Shown one piece after another: positions 18,901 through 27,950 of a stretch of DNA of 34,492 bases. The number at the start of each line of letters is the position of its first letter. Position 1 is the stretch's first letter. The position numbers and the translations under genes are program-made. This DNA comes from an uncultured Saprospiraceae bacterium. GTDB lineage: Bacteria; Bacteroidota; Bacteroidia; Chitinophagales; Saprospiraceae. The stretch is from contig CALDUB010000303.1 in assembly GCA_937923465.1 (NCBI GenBank), positions 1 through 34,492 on the forward strand, in the 5' to 3' direction. Under the pieces are notes generated by a model. It was given only the letters and a program-made list of their open reading frames with translations, made no database searches and had not been told where the DNA came from.

Positions 18901-18976
18901 GTCAAACTCCTAACCTAGCTAAGGTGGAATTATTTTTAGACAGGATGAACGGGATAACAGAATTTCTTTCTCTGAT

Positions 18977-19243
18977 TACTCAAATGATGACTTCCCATGC
19001 GGACACGTGTGTCGAATGTCGTCAACTTAGTGGAAATAGATGACCCGTATGACTTGGTAGGAACACGGGTGAACACGGAAAAACACGGATAGGACACGGA
19101 TTTTATTTAGTACTCTTTCAAAATCCGTTGAATCCGTGCTTTTCCGTGTTCCTATCGCATCATGTTTATAAGTCATGCGGAAAGTACTAACAATATATTT
19201 CCCATAAGCTGACGACATTCGACTTTGAGTCACCTTTTGAGTA
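18977..19243. repeat. Large imperfect palindrome (about 267 bp) with CACGGA repeats
   Basis: Three blocks pair about a common centre near 19110: TACTCAA (18977-18983) with TTGAGTA (19237-19243); GTCGAATGTCGTCAACTTA (19011-19029) with its complement at 19205-19223, with one mismatch; and TAGGAACACGG (19058-19068) with CCGTGTTCCTA (19144-19154). The inner arms carry four and three imperfect copies of an ACACGGA unit spaced about 11 bases. It encodes nothing credible. It looks like a non-autonomous hairpin element inserted between sppA and the PAP2 gene. Confidence 0.75.
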
Positions 19244-19426
19244 CCGCTCTGCAACTTGCCTATCAGAATCATAAAGAGTCCAAAATTATAATCCTGTCAT
19301 TCTGTCTGAAAAATTTCTTATATACTAATACTTTTCTCCACCGAACATCGGTCAGCAGACATTGAAAATCCAGTATTTTCTTACCTTCGTGTATAACAAA
19401 TATCAAACAGATAAAAACACTAAGAA

Positions 19427-20125
19427 TTGACAAATAATACCGCACTTACACCACCAGCTGTTGCAGATATCATCCGAGCGAACAAGGCTTGGTTTTCAGG
19501 AATGCTACTTTTCATCCTGATTGGTGCTTATTTTTTAACTCAGACAGAGGTAGGCGATTCTATATTCTACTTTAACAAAAACAGAACATATGCTGGTGAC
19601 CTTTTCTTTGTCTGGTTTACCAAAGTAGGCGAAATAACTACTTATCTTCTTTTAGTCATTTACTTTCTATTTGTTCGTTTTCGTTATAGTTTAATCATCG
19701 GTCTGACGGGGATTATTACAATGATAGTTAGCTTTTCGTCAAAAGCATTCTTCGCGCATGACCGTCCTATCTTATTTTTTGAAAAATTAGGCAATCTAGA
19801 CTCCATTAATCTCATCGAGGGAGTTTATGAAGTCACGGGGCAGACTAGTTTTCCGTCGGGACATACCATGTCTGGATTTGCTCTTTTTGGTATTTTAGCC
19901 CTTTTATCAGGCAAAAAAAATGTGATAGGCACACTCTGTTTTATTACGGCTTTGTTAATTGGTATTTCTCGAATTTATCTTATTCAGCACTTTTTGAAAG
20001 ACATTTATCTGGGCGCCATCATGGGAAGTATTATTGCATTATTTATTTATTGGTTCCAGTCTCGCTACCCTATCAACGAAAACAACAAAATTGACCGTCG
20101 AATCAACTATAAAAAGCGTGTTTAG
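19427..20125 (+). CDS. PAP2-family membrane phosphatase
   Basis: This 232-residue integral membrane protein has the complete acid-phosphatase signature of the PAP2 superfamily: KAFFAHDRP (K106, R113, P114), FPSGHT (P143-H146) and SRIYLIQHFLKD (S181, R182, H188, D192). About six hydrophobic segments are visible. Such enzymes dephosphorylate phosphatidic acid, undecaprenyl diphosphate or lipid A on the outer face of the inner membrane; the substrate cannot be read from sequence. An in-frame TAA (19421-19423) ends just before GAA TTG, so translation starts no earlier than TTG 19427. The next candidate is an ATG at residue 26, directly at the first membrane segment. I keep TTG because residues 2-25 look like a normal cytoplasmic N-terminus, but this choice is not secure. 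Confidence 0.9.
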   Translation: MTNNTALTPPAVADIIRANKAWFSGMLLFILIGAYFLTQTEVGDSIFYFNKNRTYAGDLFFVWFTKVGEITTYLLLVIYFLFVRFRYSLIIGLTGIITMIVSFSSKAFFAHDRPILFFEKLGNLDSINLIEGVYEVTGQTSFPSGHTMSGFALFGILALLSGKKNVIGTLCFITALLIGISRIYLIQHFLKDIYLGAIMGSIIALFIYWFQSRYPINENNKIDRRINYKKRV

Positions 20126-20169
20126 CTCTAAATCTTCGCAAAGTTCCCGTCATTATATGGTTCTGAATT

Positions 20170-20198
20170 TTTGGTATTACAAAAATTGTCTATTTTTG
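20170..20198 (+). promoter_or_regulatory. Candidate promoter of the 1,527-residue T9SS gene
   Basis: TTTG at 20170-20173 is followed after 17 bases by TATTTTTG (20191-20198), an exact -7 match. The leader would be about 190 bases. The spacing is slightly shorter than usual. Confidence 0.35.
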
Positions 20199-20394
20199 GC
20201 TAAATATTGAGAATTGATAATTGAAAAGAAAGTATTCAGTCCCAAATATGGCTGTATCCTGTCTTTTCAATTCCTTTTAACTTTGATTTTTAAGTAGTTC
20301 TTGATTATTGGATATATTAAATAATTTTTTAATTATTATTTTATCTAAAATTAAGTCTAGAATCTTATACAATACCAAACTTAAATTTTTCCGA

Positions 20395-23300
20395 ATGAGA
20401 AAATGCTTACTTCTCCTGTCGTTTTTATGCTTTAGTGCAGCAGCTTTCGCCCAGTTAGACGGCGCGGATGAGTGTTCTACTGCGATTAGTCTCGGCATAG
20501 CGCCGACTTGTCCAAACACTACAGTGTATACTAACGAGAATGCGACAGCAAGTGTGCTGCCTTTTGACAACACTCCGACCTGTTTTTCTACAGTACCTGA
20601 CAACGATGTCTGGTTTACTTTCACTACTCCTGCGGATGGAAGTATAGTTGACTTTACTATACAGCTGTTTAGTTTTATTGACAATGCCAATGGTATTCAA
20701 AATCCACAAATTGCAGTTTACCGTATTGACGGTAGTTGTGATGAATTGGCAGAATACGATTGTCTTTCATCGCCAGACGGTACTACTAACACGTCTTTTG
20801 ATTTAGTAGGATTGACGCCAGGTGAGATTTACTACTTGCGTATCAATGATTACTCTGCAACGGGTACACCTAACTCCGGTGAATTCACATTGTGTATTTC
20901 AGAGTTTGTTCCATTCTTTAACCTTTGTGAAACAGATGCTACCTCTTCTTGCTTCGGTACATTATTCGATAGTGGTGGACCTGACGGTGATTATGGTTCA
21001 AATGAAAGTTGTACTTTTACTATCTGTCCTTCAGAGTTTCATGAGTGTATCGCATTTGATTTGGTGAATTATAACTTAGAAAACAACTTTGATGAATTGA
21101 TTTTCTACGCTGGTGATAATACTTCGGCGCCTGTTATTTCTACTATTTCGGGTACAGGTAACGGAAATCCATTCCAAATTGAAGGTGGAAGTGATTGTAT
21201 TACTATCCAAATGACATCTGACGGTAGTGTACAAAATGAAGGTTTTGAATTGACATGGCAGTGTAGCGCATTAGAGTGTAACTCTTCTCAAGATGATATT
21301 ACAGTTATTACGAATTTACCTTACGACTCTGATAACTTAACTACTTGTGACAACTCTGCTACTTTCCAAGGAACAGCATGTGGTGTGCAAGACTTCATGG
21401 CAGGTCCAGAAGCTATTTTCACATATACAACAGAAGGTGGTCTAGAAGATTGTTACAGTATCCAAGTTACTGGTGCAGCAGCAGGAACAGGAATTTTGGT
21501 TTTAGACGGACCACCGTCTGACCCAGCTTCGGTATGTATTGGTACAGCAGCAACTGGAAATTTAGGTTCTGTAAACTTTAGCGCCGCAGGTACATATTAT
21601 ATCATTATTGCAAACGGTGACGGCTGTACAGAGTTTGATATTAATATCCAACCAAGTTCTTGTGTTTTAGACCCTTCATTAGAGGCGGCTTTATGTAATC
21701 CATTAAATGGTTGTCAAAACGAAGATGGCTTACCAAGTATCTTTAGCTTTAATACAGAATTCTTTGTGGATGTAGAAATTGACGATAGCAATAACAACAA
21801 CGGTTGTTGGGGTGGAATTGGTGCTGGTAATTTTTACTGGTTTACTATTCAAGCAGCAGCAGACGGTCCTTTTGGTTTCACTTTCCAATCAGCAGACCCA
21901 GCAGAGGCATCAGATATTGACTTTAATGTATGGGGCCCATTTACAAATGACCAAGTTTGTGGTTCACCAACAGAAGTCATTGACATCATCAGTAGTTCAC
22001 AACCATTAGCTTCTTCTTACTCAGGAGGTACAGAACCTACTGGATTGATTGATATACACCCAACTACGGGTACGGTACAAGATGAATTTTATGATTGTCA
22101 AGGTGTTGGTGCATCAGGAAATGATGACTTTGTAAGTTCTATTCCTTGTATTGAGGGTGAGGTTTACGTTGTATTAGTAAATGACTGGGGTGGCAATATC
22201 TTAAGTGGTACGGTACAAGTTGACTTTGAGTCTACAGGTGAAGGTGTATTGGATGCAATCGACCAATTAATCGAAATAGACGTGGAAGCAGCAGAAGTTT
22301 GTCAAGGAGTTCCTGTTCAATTAGGAATTGAAACAGAGTCAAATAACATCCTTTGGTCTCCTTCTGAGTCTTTATCTTGTTCTGATTGTCCAAATCCAAT
22401 CGCAACGCCAAGTGAAACAACTGAATATGTTGTAACAATTGACGGAGTTTGTGTGGATGCAATCGGTACTGCAACAGTAAATGTTTACAATGCCGATGCA
22501 GGTCCAGACCAATCTGTTTGTTTAGGTGAGCAAATCGAAATCGTAGGTGGACAATTCTTTGCACAAGGAACTTACTTGTGGGAAGGTGAGGCAGGTACGA
22601 TAAGTGATGTAACATCTCCTTCTCCGACGATAACAGGATTAGCGCCAGGTGTCTATACTTACACAGTAACGTTGACAACAACAGGCTGTACAATTACAGA
22701 TGAAATGACATTGACGGTATTCCCTAACGAAGCCGCAGTGTATGAAGTTTCTGATGATTTAGAAATTTGTGACGGAGAAAGTGTTAATATTGGAGGTGTG
22801 GAGTCTGGTACGACAAATTACCTTTGGACATCTTTACCTCTTGGATTTGTTTCGGTTGAAGCGAACCCAGTTGTAAGTCCGTCGGAAACTACAGTTTACT
22901 ATTTACAAGCCTCTAATACTACTTCAGGATGTTTATTCCCTTCTATTGACTCTGTGCAAGTAACGGTTTCAGTACCATTTACATTGAGTGCCAACCCAGA
23001 TATTGCTATCTGTCAAGGTGACACAGTGACATTAAGTACTTTAGAAGCCGAAGCAGATGTTACTTACTCTTGGTCGCCAGCGGCGGGTATAGTAGGTGGA
23101 GATGCAACAATTCCGAGCGTATTAGCAGTACCACAAACGACGACAACTTATACTTTGTCTGCTTTCCGTGGTGCTTGTGAGGAAGAAATTTCGACAACAG
23201 TAACCGTTTCTGAAATTTCGATAGAAATCAACCAGCCAACAGAAGACCAAGAAATTTGTCTTGGCGAAGAAGTACAAATCGAAGCAACAGCACTACCAGC

Positions 23301-24978
23301 AGGTATTGAAGTGAATTGGGCTCCAACGGCGGGCTTAAGTCCGACTACAGGGACTTCACTAACGGCAACACCTACTGAACCAACTCTTTACATTGCTACA
23401 GTAGAGGTTCCAGGTTGTGTACGTATGGACTCTTTATTTATTCAAGTTGATAGTTTACCTGTTGACATGAATATCATGCCTCAAGATACTACAGTATGTG
23501 AAGGAGAGATAGTCATTTTGCAGTCTCCAATTTATGAGCCGTCAAACTTTCCTGATTTGACGCATCTTTGGACGCCTGTGACAGGTGCGACTTTCCAATC
23601 TGCGGATACACTTTACAACATGGTAGTAACTGTTTTGGATACGACAATATTTGTGCGTGAAACAGTTAATGGTGCTTGTGAGCAAACAGATATGACAACT
23701 GTCAATGTGCAAGAAGTTACAGATTTGTTAGTTACGCCACAAGACATGATGATTTGTGGTGGAGATACAGTTCAGTTATTGGTAACAAGTGAAGACCCTA
23801 ACATTACGGAATTTACTTGGGATGAAAGTCAAGCTGGCTTGAGTTGTTATGATTGTCCTAATCCAATTGCTACGCCAAGTGCTACGACAACTTATACTGT
23901 GGAAGGTGAAACAGGATTAGAATGTAAGCCAATGGGTATGGTGACAATTGAGGTAGCGTCTGTACCAGGTGCACCTTCAGGAAGGTCGTATTGTGATGCT
24001 GGTGTTGTTCCCGTAAATAACGGTGGTTCAACAGACCCAACTTATACTTATTCGTGGACAAATGATAGCGGATTTAGCTCTACAGAGCCTAATCCTACAT
24101 TTAACTTACAACAAACAACGACGTTTACTTACTCTATTGCCAATGGAGACTGTCCAGCTATCGAAGGTGAGGTGACTTACTCTATAGCAGAAGACGAAAG
24201 TGTTACAATAAGTGGAGACGATACTATCTGTGCTGGCGAAACAACAACTCTAGTTGCTGAGTCTTCAGCAGGAACGGGTAGTTTTGCTTGGTCTTCTAAT
24301 GCTTTAAATCCAAATGGGTCTACAGCAGAGGCGAATACAACGGGTTCTTACGAAGTTATTTATACACCAGACCCTGGTTGTCCAGATATTAACTTTACTG
24401 CAATATTCGACGTTACAGTATTTGACTTCCCTGTTATTGACTCTTTAACAAGTGTCGATGAATGTATCTTTGAAGGAGAAGCACTTGATTTGACGGTAGT
24501 TACAGACGGAACAGTTACAAATTGGTCAGATGCTACTGGACCATTAGGAACGACGCCTACTATTTCAGTCAATGCGCCAGAACTTTTCCCTGATACAGAT
24601 GAAGAGATTGAAGGAGATTATTTCTACAACTTAATGTTGAGTAATGAAGCAGGTTGTGACGTTGAGACAGCCGTTCAGGTTTGTGTCAAGAATAGCCCAT
24701 TCAATATACCAAATGTCTTTACACCTAATGGTGATGATACGAATGATACTTTTGCGCCAATTTTTGGAGGAAATCTAGAAGTAGAGTCATTCCAAATCTA
24801 CAATCGTTGGGGACAAAAAGTGTTTGATGCTATTGAAGAAGAAGTACCTGCTTGGGACGGAATGCATAATCTAAAACCAGTTCCTGCTGATGTATATGTT
24901 TATATCATTACAATGGTTAACGTTGATACTGGTATCAGTGAAGACCCGAAAAGAGGTGATATTACTTTGATTAGATAA
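20395..24978 (+). CDS. Large secreted protein with CUB-like domain, Ig-like repeats and T9SS type B sorting domain
   Basis: I choose the ATG at 20395 because a clear signal peptide follows (MRKCLLLLSFLCFSAAAFAQ), giving 1,527 residues; the frame is open for 29 more codons upstream, but those have no signal character. After the signal come a PPC-like beta domain beginning DECSTAISLG with PDNDVWFTFTTPADG (about 25-180); a CUB-like domain (SGGPDGDYGSNESCTFTI, about 183-300); another PPC-like segment; a region with NFYWFTIQAAADGPFGF; and a long run of Ig/PKD-like modules (about 640-1420). Two of these share CPNPIATPS-TT-Y. The last about 91 residues (NIPNVFTPNGDDTNDTF ... RGDITLIR) are a type B (CHU_C, gliding-associated) sorting domain. 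It is thus a T9SS substrate. No PorP/SprF gene adjoins it. It is probably a surface adhesin; no enzyme domain is seen. Confidence 0.92.
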   Translation: MRKCLLLLSFLCFSAAAFAQLDGADECSTAISLGIAPTCPNTTVYTNENATASVLPFDNTPTCFSTVPDNDVWFTFTTPADGSIVDFTIQLFSFIDNANGIQNPQIAVYRIDGSCDELAEYDCLSSPDGTTNTSFDLVGLTPGEIYYLRINDYSATGTPNSGEFTLCISEFVPFFNLCETDATSSCFGTLFDSGGPDGDYGSNESCTFTICPSEFHECIAFDLVNYNLENNFDELIFYAGDNTSAPVISTISGTGNGNPFQIEGGSDCITIQMTSDGSVQNEGFELTWQCSALECNSSQDDITVITNLPYDSDNLTTCDNSATFQGTACGVQDFMAGPEAIFTYTTEGGLEDCYSIQVTGAAAGTGILVLDGPPSDPASVCIGTAATGNLGSVNFSAAGTYYIIIANGDGCTEFDINIQPSSCVLDPSLEAALCNPLNGCQNEDGLPSIFSFNTEFFVDVEIDDSNNNNGCWGGIGAGNFYWFTIQAAADGPFGFTFQSADPAEASDIDFNVWGPFTNDQVCGSPTEVIDIISSSQPLASSYSGGTEPTGLIDIHPTTGTVQDEFYDCQGVGASGNDDFVSSIPCIEGEVYVVLVNDWGGNILSGTVQVDFESTGEGVLDAIDQLIEIDVEAAEVCQGVPVQLGIETESNNILWSPSESLSCSDCPNPIATPSETTEYVVTIDGVCVDAIGTATVNVYNADAGPDQSVCLGEQIEIVGGQFFAQGTYLWEGEAGTISDVTSPSPTITGLAPGVYTYTVTLTTTGCTITDEMTLTVFPNEAAVYEVSDDLEICDGESVNIGGVESGTTNYLWTSLPLGFVSVEANPVVSPSETTVYYLQASNTTSGCLFPSIDSVQVTVSVPFTLSANPDIAICQGDTVTLSTLEAEADVTYSWSPAAGIVGGDATIPSVLAVPQTTTTYTLSAFRGACEEEISTTVTVSEISIEINQPTEDQEICLGEEVQIEATALPAGIEVNWAPTAGLSPTTGTSLTATPTEPTLYIATVEVPGCVRMDSLFIQVDSLPVDMNIMPQDTTVCEGEIVILQSPIYEPSNFPDLTHLWTPVTGATFQSADTLYNMVVTVLDTTIFVRETVNGACEQTDMTTVNVQEVTDLLVTPQDMMICGGDTVQLLVTSEDPNITEFTWDESQAGLSCYDCPNPIATPSATTTYTVEGETGLECKPMGMVTIEVASVPGAPSGRSYCDAGVVPVNNGGSTDPTYTYSWTNDSGFSSTEPNPTFNLQQTTTFTYSIANGDCPAIEGEVTYSIAEDESVTISGDDTICAGETTTLVAESSAGTGSFAWSSNALNPNGSTAEANTTGSYEVIYTPDPGCPDINFTAIFDVTVFDFPVIDSLTSVDECIFEGEALDLTVVTDGTVTNWSDATGPLGTTPTISVNAPELFPDTDEEIEGDYFYNLMLSNEAGCDVETAVQVCVKNSPFNIPNVFTPNGDDTNDTFAPIFGGNLEVESFQIYNRWGQKVFDAIEEEVPAWDGMHNLKPVPADVYVYIITMVNVDTGISEDPKRGDITLIR

Positions 24979-24995
24979 TCTCAGCTTTGGTTTAT

Positions 24996-25038
24996 AAAAA
25001 AGCGGCTGCTCTAATTATAGAGCAGCCGCTTTTTCTTT
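24996..25038 (+). terminator. Terminator of the 1,527-residue T9SS gene
   Basis: AGCGGCTGCTCT (25001-25012) pairs perfectly with AGAGCAGCCGCT (25019-25030) around a six-base loop, with A5 before and TTTTCTTT after. It can act in both directions. Confidence 0.9.
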
Positions 25039-25167
25039 GTGATTTCACGTGGTCACCATTTTACCTCCAAGGGGTTTTAGCCCCTTACAAACTACAAACA
25101 AGAGGTTGAACACCCTTGAAAAAAGAAAACCATGTAAATCATGTAGAGCCAGATTTTATAAGTACCT

Positions 25168-25195
25168 CTCAACTCACAACCCCTCAACTCACAAC
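25168..25195. repeat. Short direct repeat CTCAACTCACAAC
   Basis: CTCAACTCACAAC occurs at 25168-25180 and 25183-25195, within a C-, A- and T-only stretch just after the methyltransferase gene. It is a simple-sequence tract of no known role. Confidence 0.5.
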
Positions 25196-25219
25196 CTCAC
25201 AACACTCAACGCATAACTC

Positions 25220-25966
25220 CTACAACTTCTTCTCCCCTATCAATATATACTGATAATCTAAAGCCGAGTCATTCGTTTGAACATTAACTAAGCCAGCCTT
25301 TTCCATTTCTTCCTCTGCCATGTAAAGAGGGACGCGATATTGAGCAGGTGGTCCAACAGGCGTTTTCTTTCTCTTAAAATCGATGACAATAACCTTAGCT
25401 CCTGGTTTTAATCCCTTCAATACCTTTTGCATCCAATTAACTCTATCTCCAACATACATGTATGTATTCACAATCACTGCAACGTCTAATTCGTTTTCTT
25501 TTATATTAGGGTCATTTTCGCTGGAAAGTCTTGTCTCCAAACGGTCCTGAAATTGGTCGGTTAATTCCATGACCTTTATACTATCGATGTAGTCCGTAAA
25601 TTTCTTATCAATATCAATAGCAACAACTTTCTTAGCTTTTTTAGCCAATCGCAAAGCGAAATGACCTGTACCTGCACCAATATCTGCGACTGTCTTATCG
25701 GTCAAGTCTCCCATCATATCTAAAACCATTTCGGGCTTTTGCCAGATAACACGATTTTGATTTTCGTAATCAGCACCAAATCCTTCTATACTTTTGGTTT
25801 TGACTTGAGGTCCTTTAGAAGTATTGTCTTTAAGGGTGCTCACTGTTTCTACAGTATCGGGGTCTAATTCGTGTCTAATATCTGTTCCTTGGTGATTATT
25901 TTCCAAACAAGATGTGAATAAAAGGAGACAAGAAAAGAGAGTAAAAATTGAGTGTATTTGCTTCAT
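25220..25966 (-). CDS. Lipoprotein with class I SAM-dependent methyltransferase domain
   Basis: This 248-residue protein starts with a short hydrophobic segment ending LLLFTSC, a lipobox with C20 as the predicted lipidated residue, then a polar linker (21-70). The rest is a Rossmann methyltransferase: motif I VADIGAGTGHFALRLA (93-108), an acidic strand end VVAIDID (114-120), LDVAVIVNTYMYV (160-172), and GLKPGAKVIVIDFKRKKTPVG (185-205), typical of the Methyltransf_11/25 type. The substrate is unknown. The oddity is location: a lipoprotein signal would place a SAM-dependent enzyme in the periplasm or outer membrane, where SAM is not normally available. The start could be an annotation artefact, since MLDMM-like internal methionines exist, but the signal sequence is coherent and in frame. 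It appears monocistronic. Confidence 0.85.
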   Translation of the reverse strand: MKQIHSIFTLFSCLLLFTSCLENNHQGTDIRHELDPDTVETVSTLKDNTSKGPQVKTKSIEGFGADYENQNRVIWQKPEMVLDMMGDLTDKTVADIGAGTGHFALRLAKKAKKVVAIDIDKKFTDYIDSIKVMELTDQFQDRLETRLSSENDPNIKENELDVAVIVNTYMYVGDRVNWMQKVLKGLKPGAKVIVIDFKRKKTPVGPPAQYRVPLYMAEEEMEKAGLVNVQTNDSALDYQYILIGEKKL

Positions 25967-26065
25967 ATTAAATATTTGCGCTAAAATAGAAAAGTTTGTG
26001 GAGGTTTGGGGAATAAAGTCTAATAAGTTATAACATTGGATTTAGACAAGATTAAGACCTGAATC

Positions 26066-26098
26066 AAAAAAGAGGACTCTGCAATTGCAAAGTCCTCT
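26066..26098 (-). terminator. Terminator of the SprB-like/PorP-OmpA operon
   Basis: AGAGGACT and AGTCCTCT (within 26071-26098) pair around a TGCAATTGCA centre with one mismatch, and the minus strand continues into six T (26066-26071). It lies 48 bases after the stop of the PorP-OmpA gene. Confidence 0.8.
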
Positions 26099-26145
26099 CA
26101 TTGTTACCCAATATTGTATTCTTTACAGAATAACAGCAAAGCAAC

Positions 26146-27915
26146 TTATTTAAAGAAAAATGACATCTCTACACGGCGATTCAACTGGTGACCAGCTTCT
26201 GTTGCACGCATGTTATCAGGTAATTCCTCTCCGTAGTAATCTAAAGCTAACTGCTCTTTAGCTACGCCTCTATTCGTTAAGTAAAAGAATGCAGACTCTA
26301 CACGACGCTTGGACAAATCAGCATTATAAGCCTTTGAACCGCGCTCATCTGCATATCCTTTCAACTGTACGTTGTAGGTAGGATTTCCGATTAAAAGCTC
26401 TGCTAATCCATCTAAATAGCGATACGCTTCAGGCTGAATTTCGTCTTTGTCAAAATCAAAATACAGATTACGAATAGCTAAATTTAAAATTTCGCGGTGC
26501 GCCCGAGAAACCTGCGGACATCCTGCACCATTTATTCCTGGAGTCTCTGGACAAGGGTCATCTGCATCTGCAACACCGTCGTTGTCTTGGTCAGCAGAAG
26601 GACAACCTTTACCAGCAAAAGTACCTGGTTCATCTGGACATTCATCTACATTATCAACGATACCATCTCTGTCACGGTCATTTATTGGACAGCCTGTATT
26701 GTTAGCCAATCCAAATGCATCTGGACATTTATCAATATCATCGCGGATACCATCTTTATCACGGTCACCAAGAGGACAACCGTCGTTACGAGTCAATCCT
26801 ATTTCCAATGGACACTTATCGTCTTTATTCAAAACGCCATCTTTATCAGAATCAGCCAATGGGTCATCAAGATTAGCCATTTCTTCTTCCTCTTCCTCTT
26901 CTTCTTCTTCTTCATTTTCGGCTACAAAAGGGTCATCAGGACAGCCGTCATTCTCGATAGAACCCGGTTCTTCTGGACACTTGTCTTTATTGTCAGGAAT
27001 ACCGTCTTCGTCAGAATCACTTTTCTTTCCAAATGCTAAACCTACTGTAATCTCATGCGAACCACTACTTACACTATTTAAACCTGAGACAGCAAAATCA
27101 TGTGCATAAGCTAACATCATATTGTTTTCTAGACGCATACCAATCAATCCTGCAATGGCAGTATTAGAACGATATGAACCTCCTATCCAAAATTTATTTT
27201 GGTAGAATAAACGCAAGGTTGCATCATATTGTAAAGGAGCAGCCTCTACGCTTTTCACTAAGACAGAAGGCTCTAAGTCAAACTTACTACCGATAGGTAA
27301 TTTATAACCTGCCATTGCATAATAGTGCCTTACTAACTTATTTTGGTCCGTATTATTATTAGAGAATTTAATATCCGTTTCAAAAATTTGAGGAACAGAA
27401 AATCCAAAGTAAAATCTACCTGATTGTAAATGAACACCTGCACTATAAGTTGGCGTACCTGCACCAGCAGTTCCACTCATTAATGTGGGGTCATTGATTT
27501 CTACATCAGAAGAAAGGTTTGCCAATCGGATTTTTTCAAAACCTGCGGCTAAACCTACACTGACTCTTGTATTATCTCCTATTTGCTGTAGAAAAGTTAC
27601 AGTAGCTGTACCTCCTGTACGTTGTAATTTACCAGCCAAGTCCCGATAAGCCATTCCTCCGATACCAATCGGTAGTTTACCCAATTTACCATGTCCACTT
27701 AGGTAACCTGTCTCAGGATGACCTTCTAGACCTACCCATTGATTACGGTATGTCGCACGAATATCAACCATGTCTGCCGTACCTGCTATTGCTGGATTAA
27801 AAGCAAAATCGTTGACAACGTAATGACTAAAAAGGGAATATTGCTGTGCTGAAATAGTACCTGAAATTGACAGGAACATTAAAAGCGAAAAAGCTATTTT
27901 GTATATATTTTTCAT
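26146..27915 (-). CDS. PorP/SprF-family barrel fused to thrombospondin type 3 repeats and an OmpA domain
   Basis: This 589-residue outer-membrane protein has a signal peptide (1-23). Residues 24 to about 300 match the PorP/SprF family: QQYSLFSHYVVNDFAFNPAIAGT, YRNQWVGLEGHP, and a series of barrel strands. Next come calcium-binding type 3 repeats (about 300-460) of the form DxDxDGIxDxxDxCP, interrupted by an acidic run of 12 near-consecutive glutamates (about 331-344). An OmpA peptidoglycan-binding domain ends the protein (about 478-589), with LYFDFDKDEIQPEA, GYADERGS and LSKRRVES, including the Asp and Arg that bind diaminopimelate. PorP/SprF proteins help T9SS export or retain partner substrates. 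Here the partner is probably the type B protein encoded 35 bases upstream. The fused OmpA domain would anchor the barrel to the cell wall. Confidence 0.9.
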   Translation of the reverse strand: MKNIYKIAFSLLMFLSISGTISAQQYSLFSHYVVNDFAFNPAIAGTADMVDIRATYRNQWVGLEGHPETGYLSGHGKLGKLPIGIGGMAYRDLAGKLQRTGGTATVTFLQQIGDNTRVSVGLAAGFEKIRLANLSSDVEINDPTLMSGTAGAGTPTYSAGVHLQSGRFYFGFSVPQIFETDIKFSNNNTDQNKLVRHYYAMAGYKLPIGSKFDLEPSVLVKSVEAAPLQYDATLRLFYQNKFWIGGSYRSNTAIAGLIGMRLENNMMLAYAHDFAVSGLNSVSSGSHEITVGLAFGKKSDSDEDGIPDNKDKCPEEPGSIENDGCPDDPFVAENEEEEEEEEEEEMANLDDPLADSDKDGVLNKDDKCPLEIGLTRNDGCPLGDRDKDGIRDDIDKCPDAFGLANNTGCPINDRDRDGIVDNVDECPDEPGTFAGKGCPSADQDNDGVADADDPCPETPGINGAGCPQVSRAHREILNLAIRNLYFDFDKDEIQPEAYRYLDGLAELLIGNPTYNVQLKGYADERGSKAYNADLSKRRVESAFFYLTNRGVAKEQLALDYYGEELPDNMRATEAGHQLNRRVEMSFFFK

Positions 27916-27950
27916 GTATGCTTTTTTTAAATGATTTAAGTAGTACGTGG

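Noticed and set aside
18789-19272. Short frames of 81-84 codons on both strands across the CACGGA palindrome.
   Set aside because: They are mirror images produced by the inverted repeat and cross the sppA terminator.
20308-20394. A 29-codon N-terminal extension of the large type B T9SS protein.
   Set aside because: A complete signal peptide starts at ATG 20395; the extension would move it inside the protein.
25069-25086. AAGGGG-TTTTAG-CCCCTT hairpin after the 1,527-residue protein gene.
   Set aside because: Six base pairs and no T run; the strong terminator at 25001-25030 already explains transcript ending.
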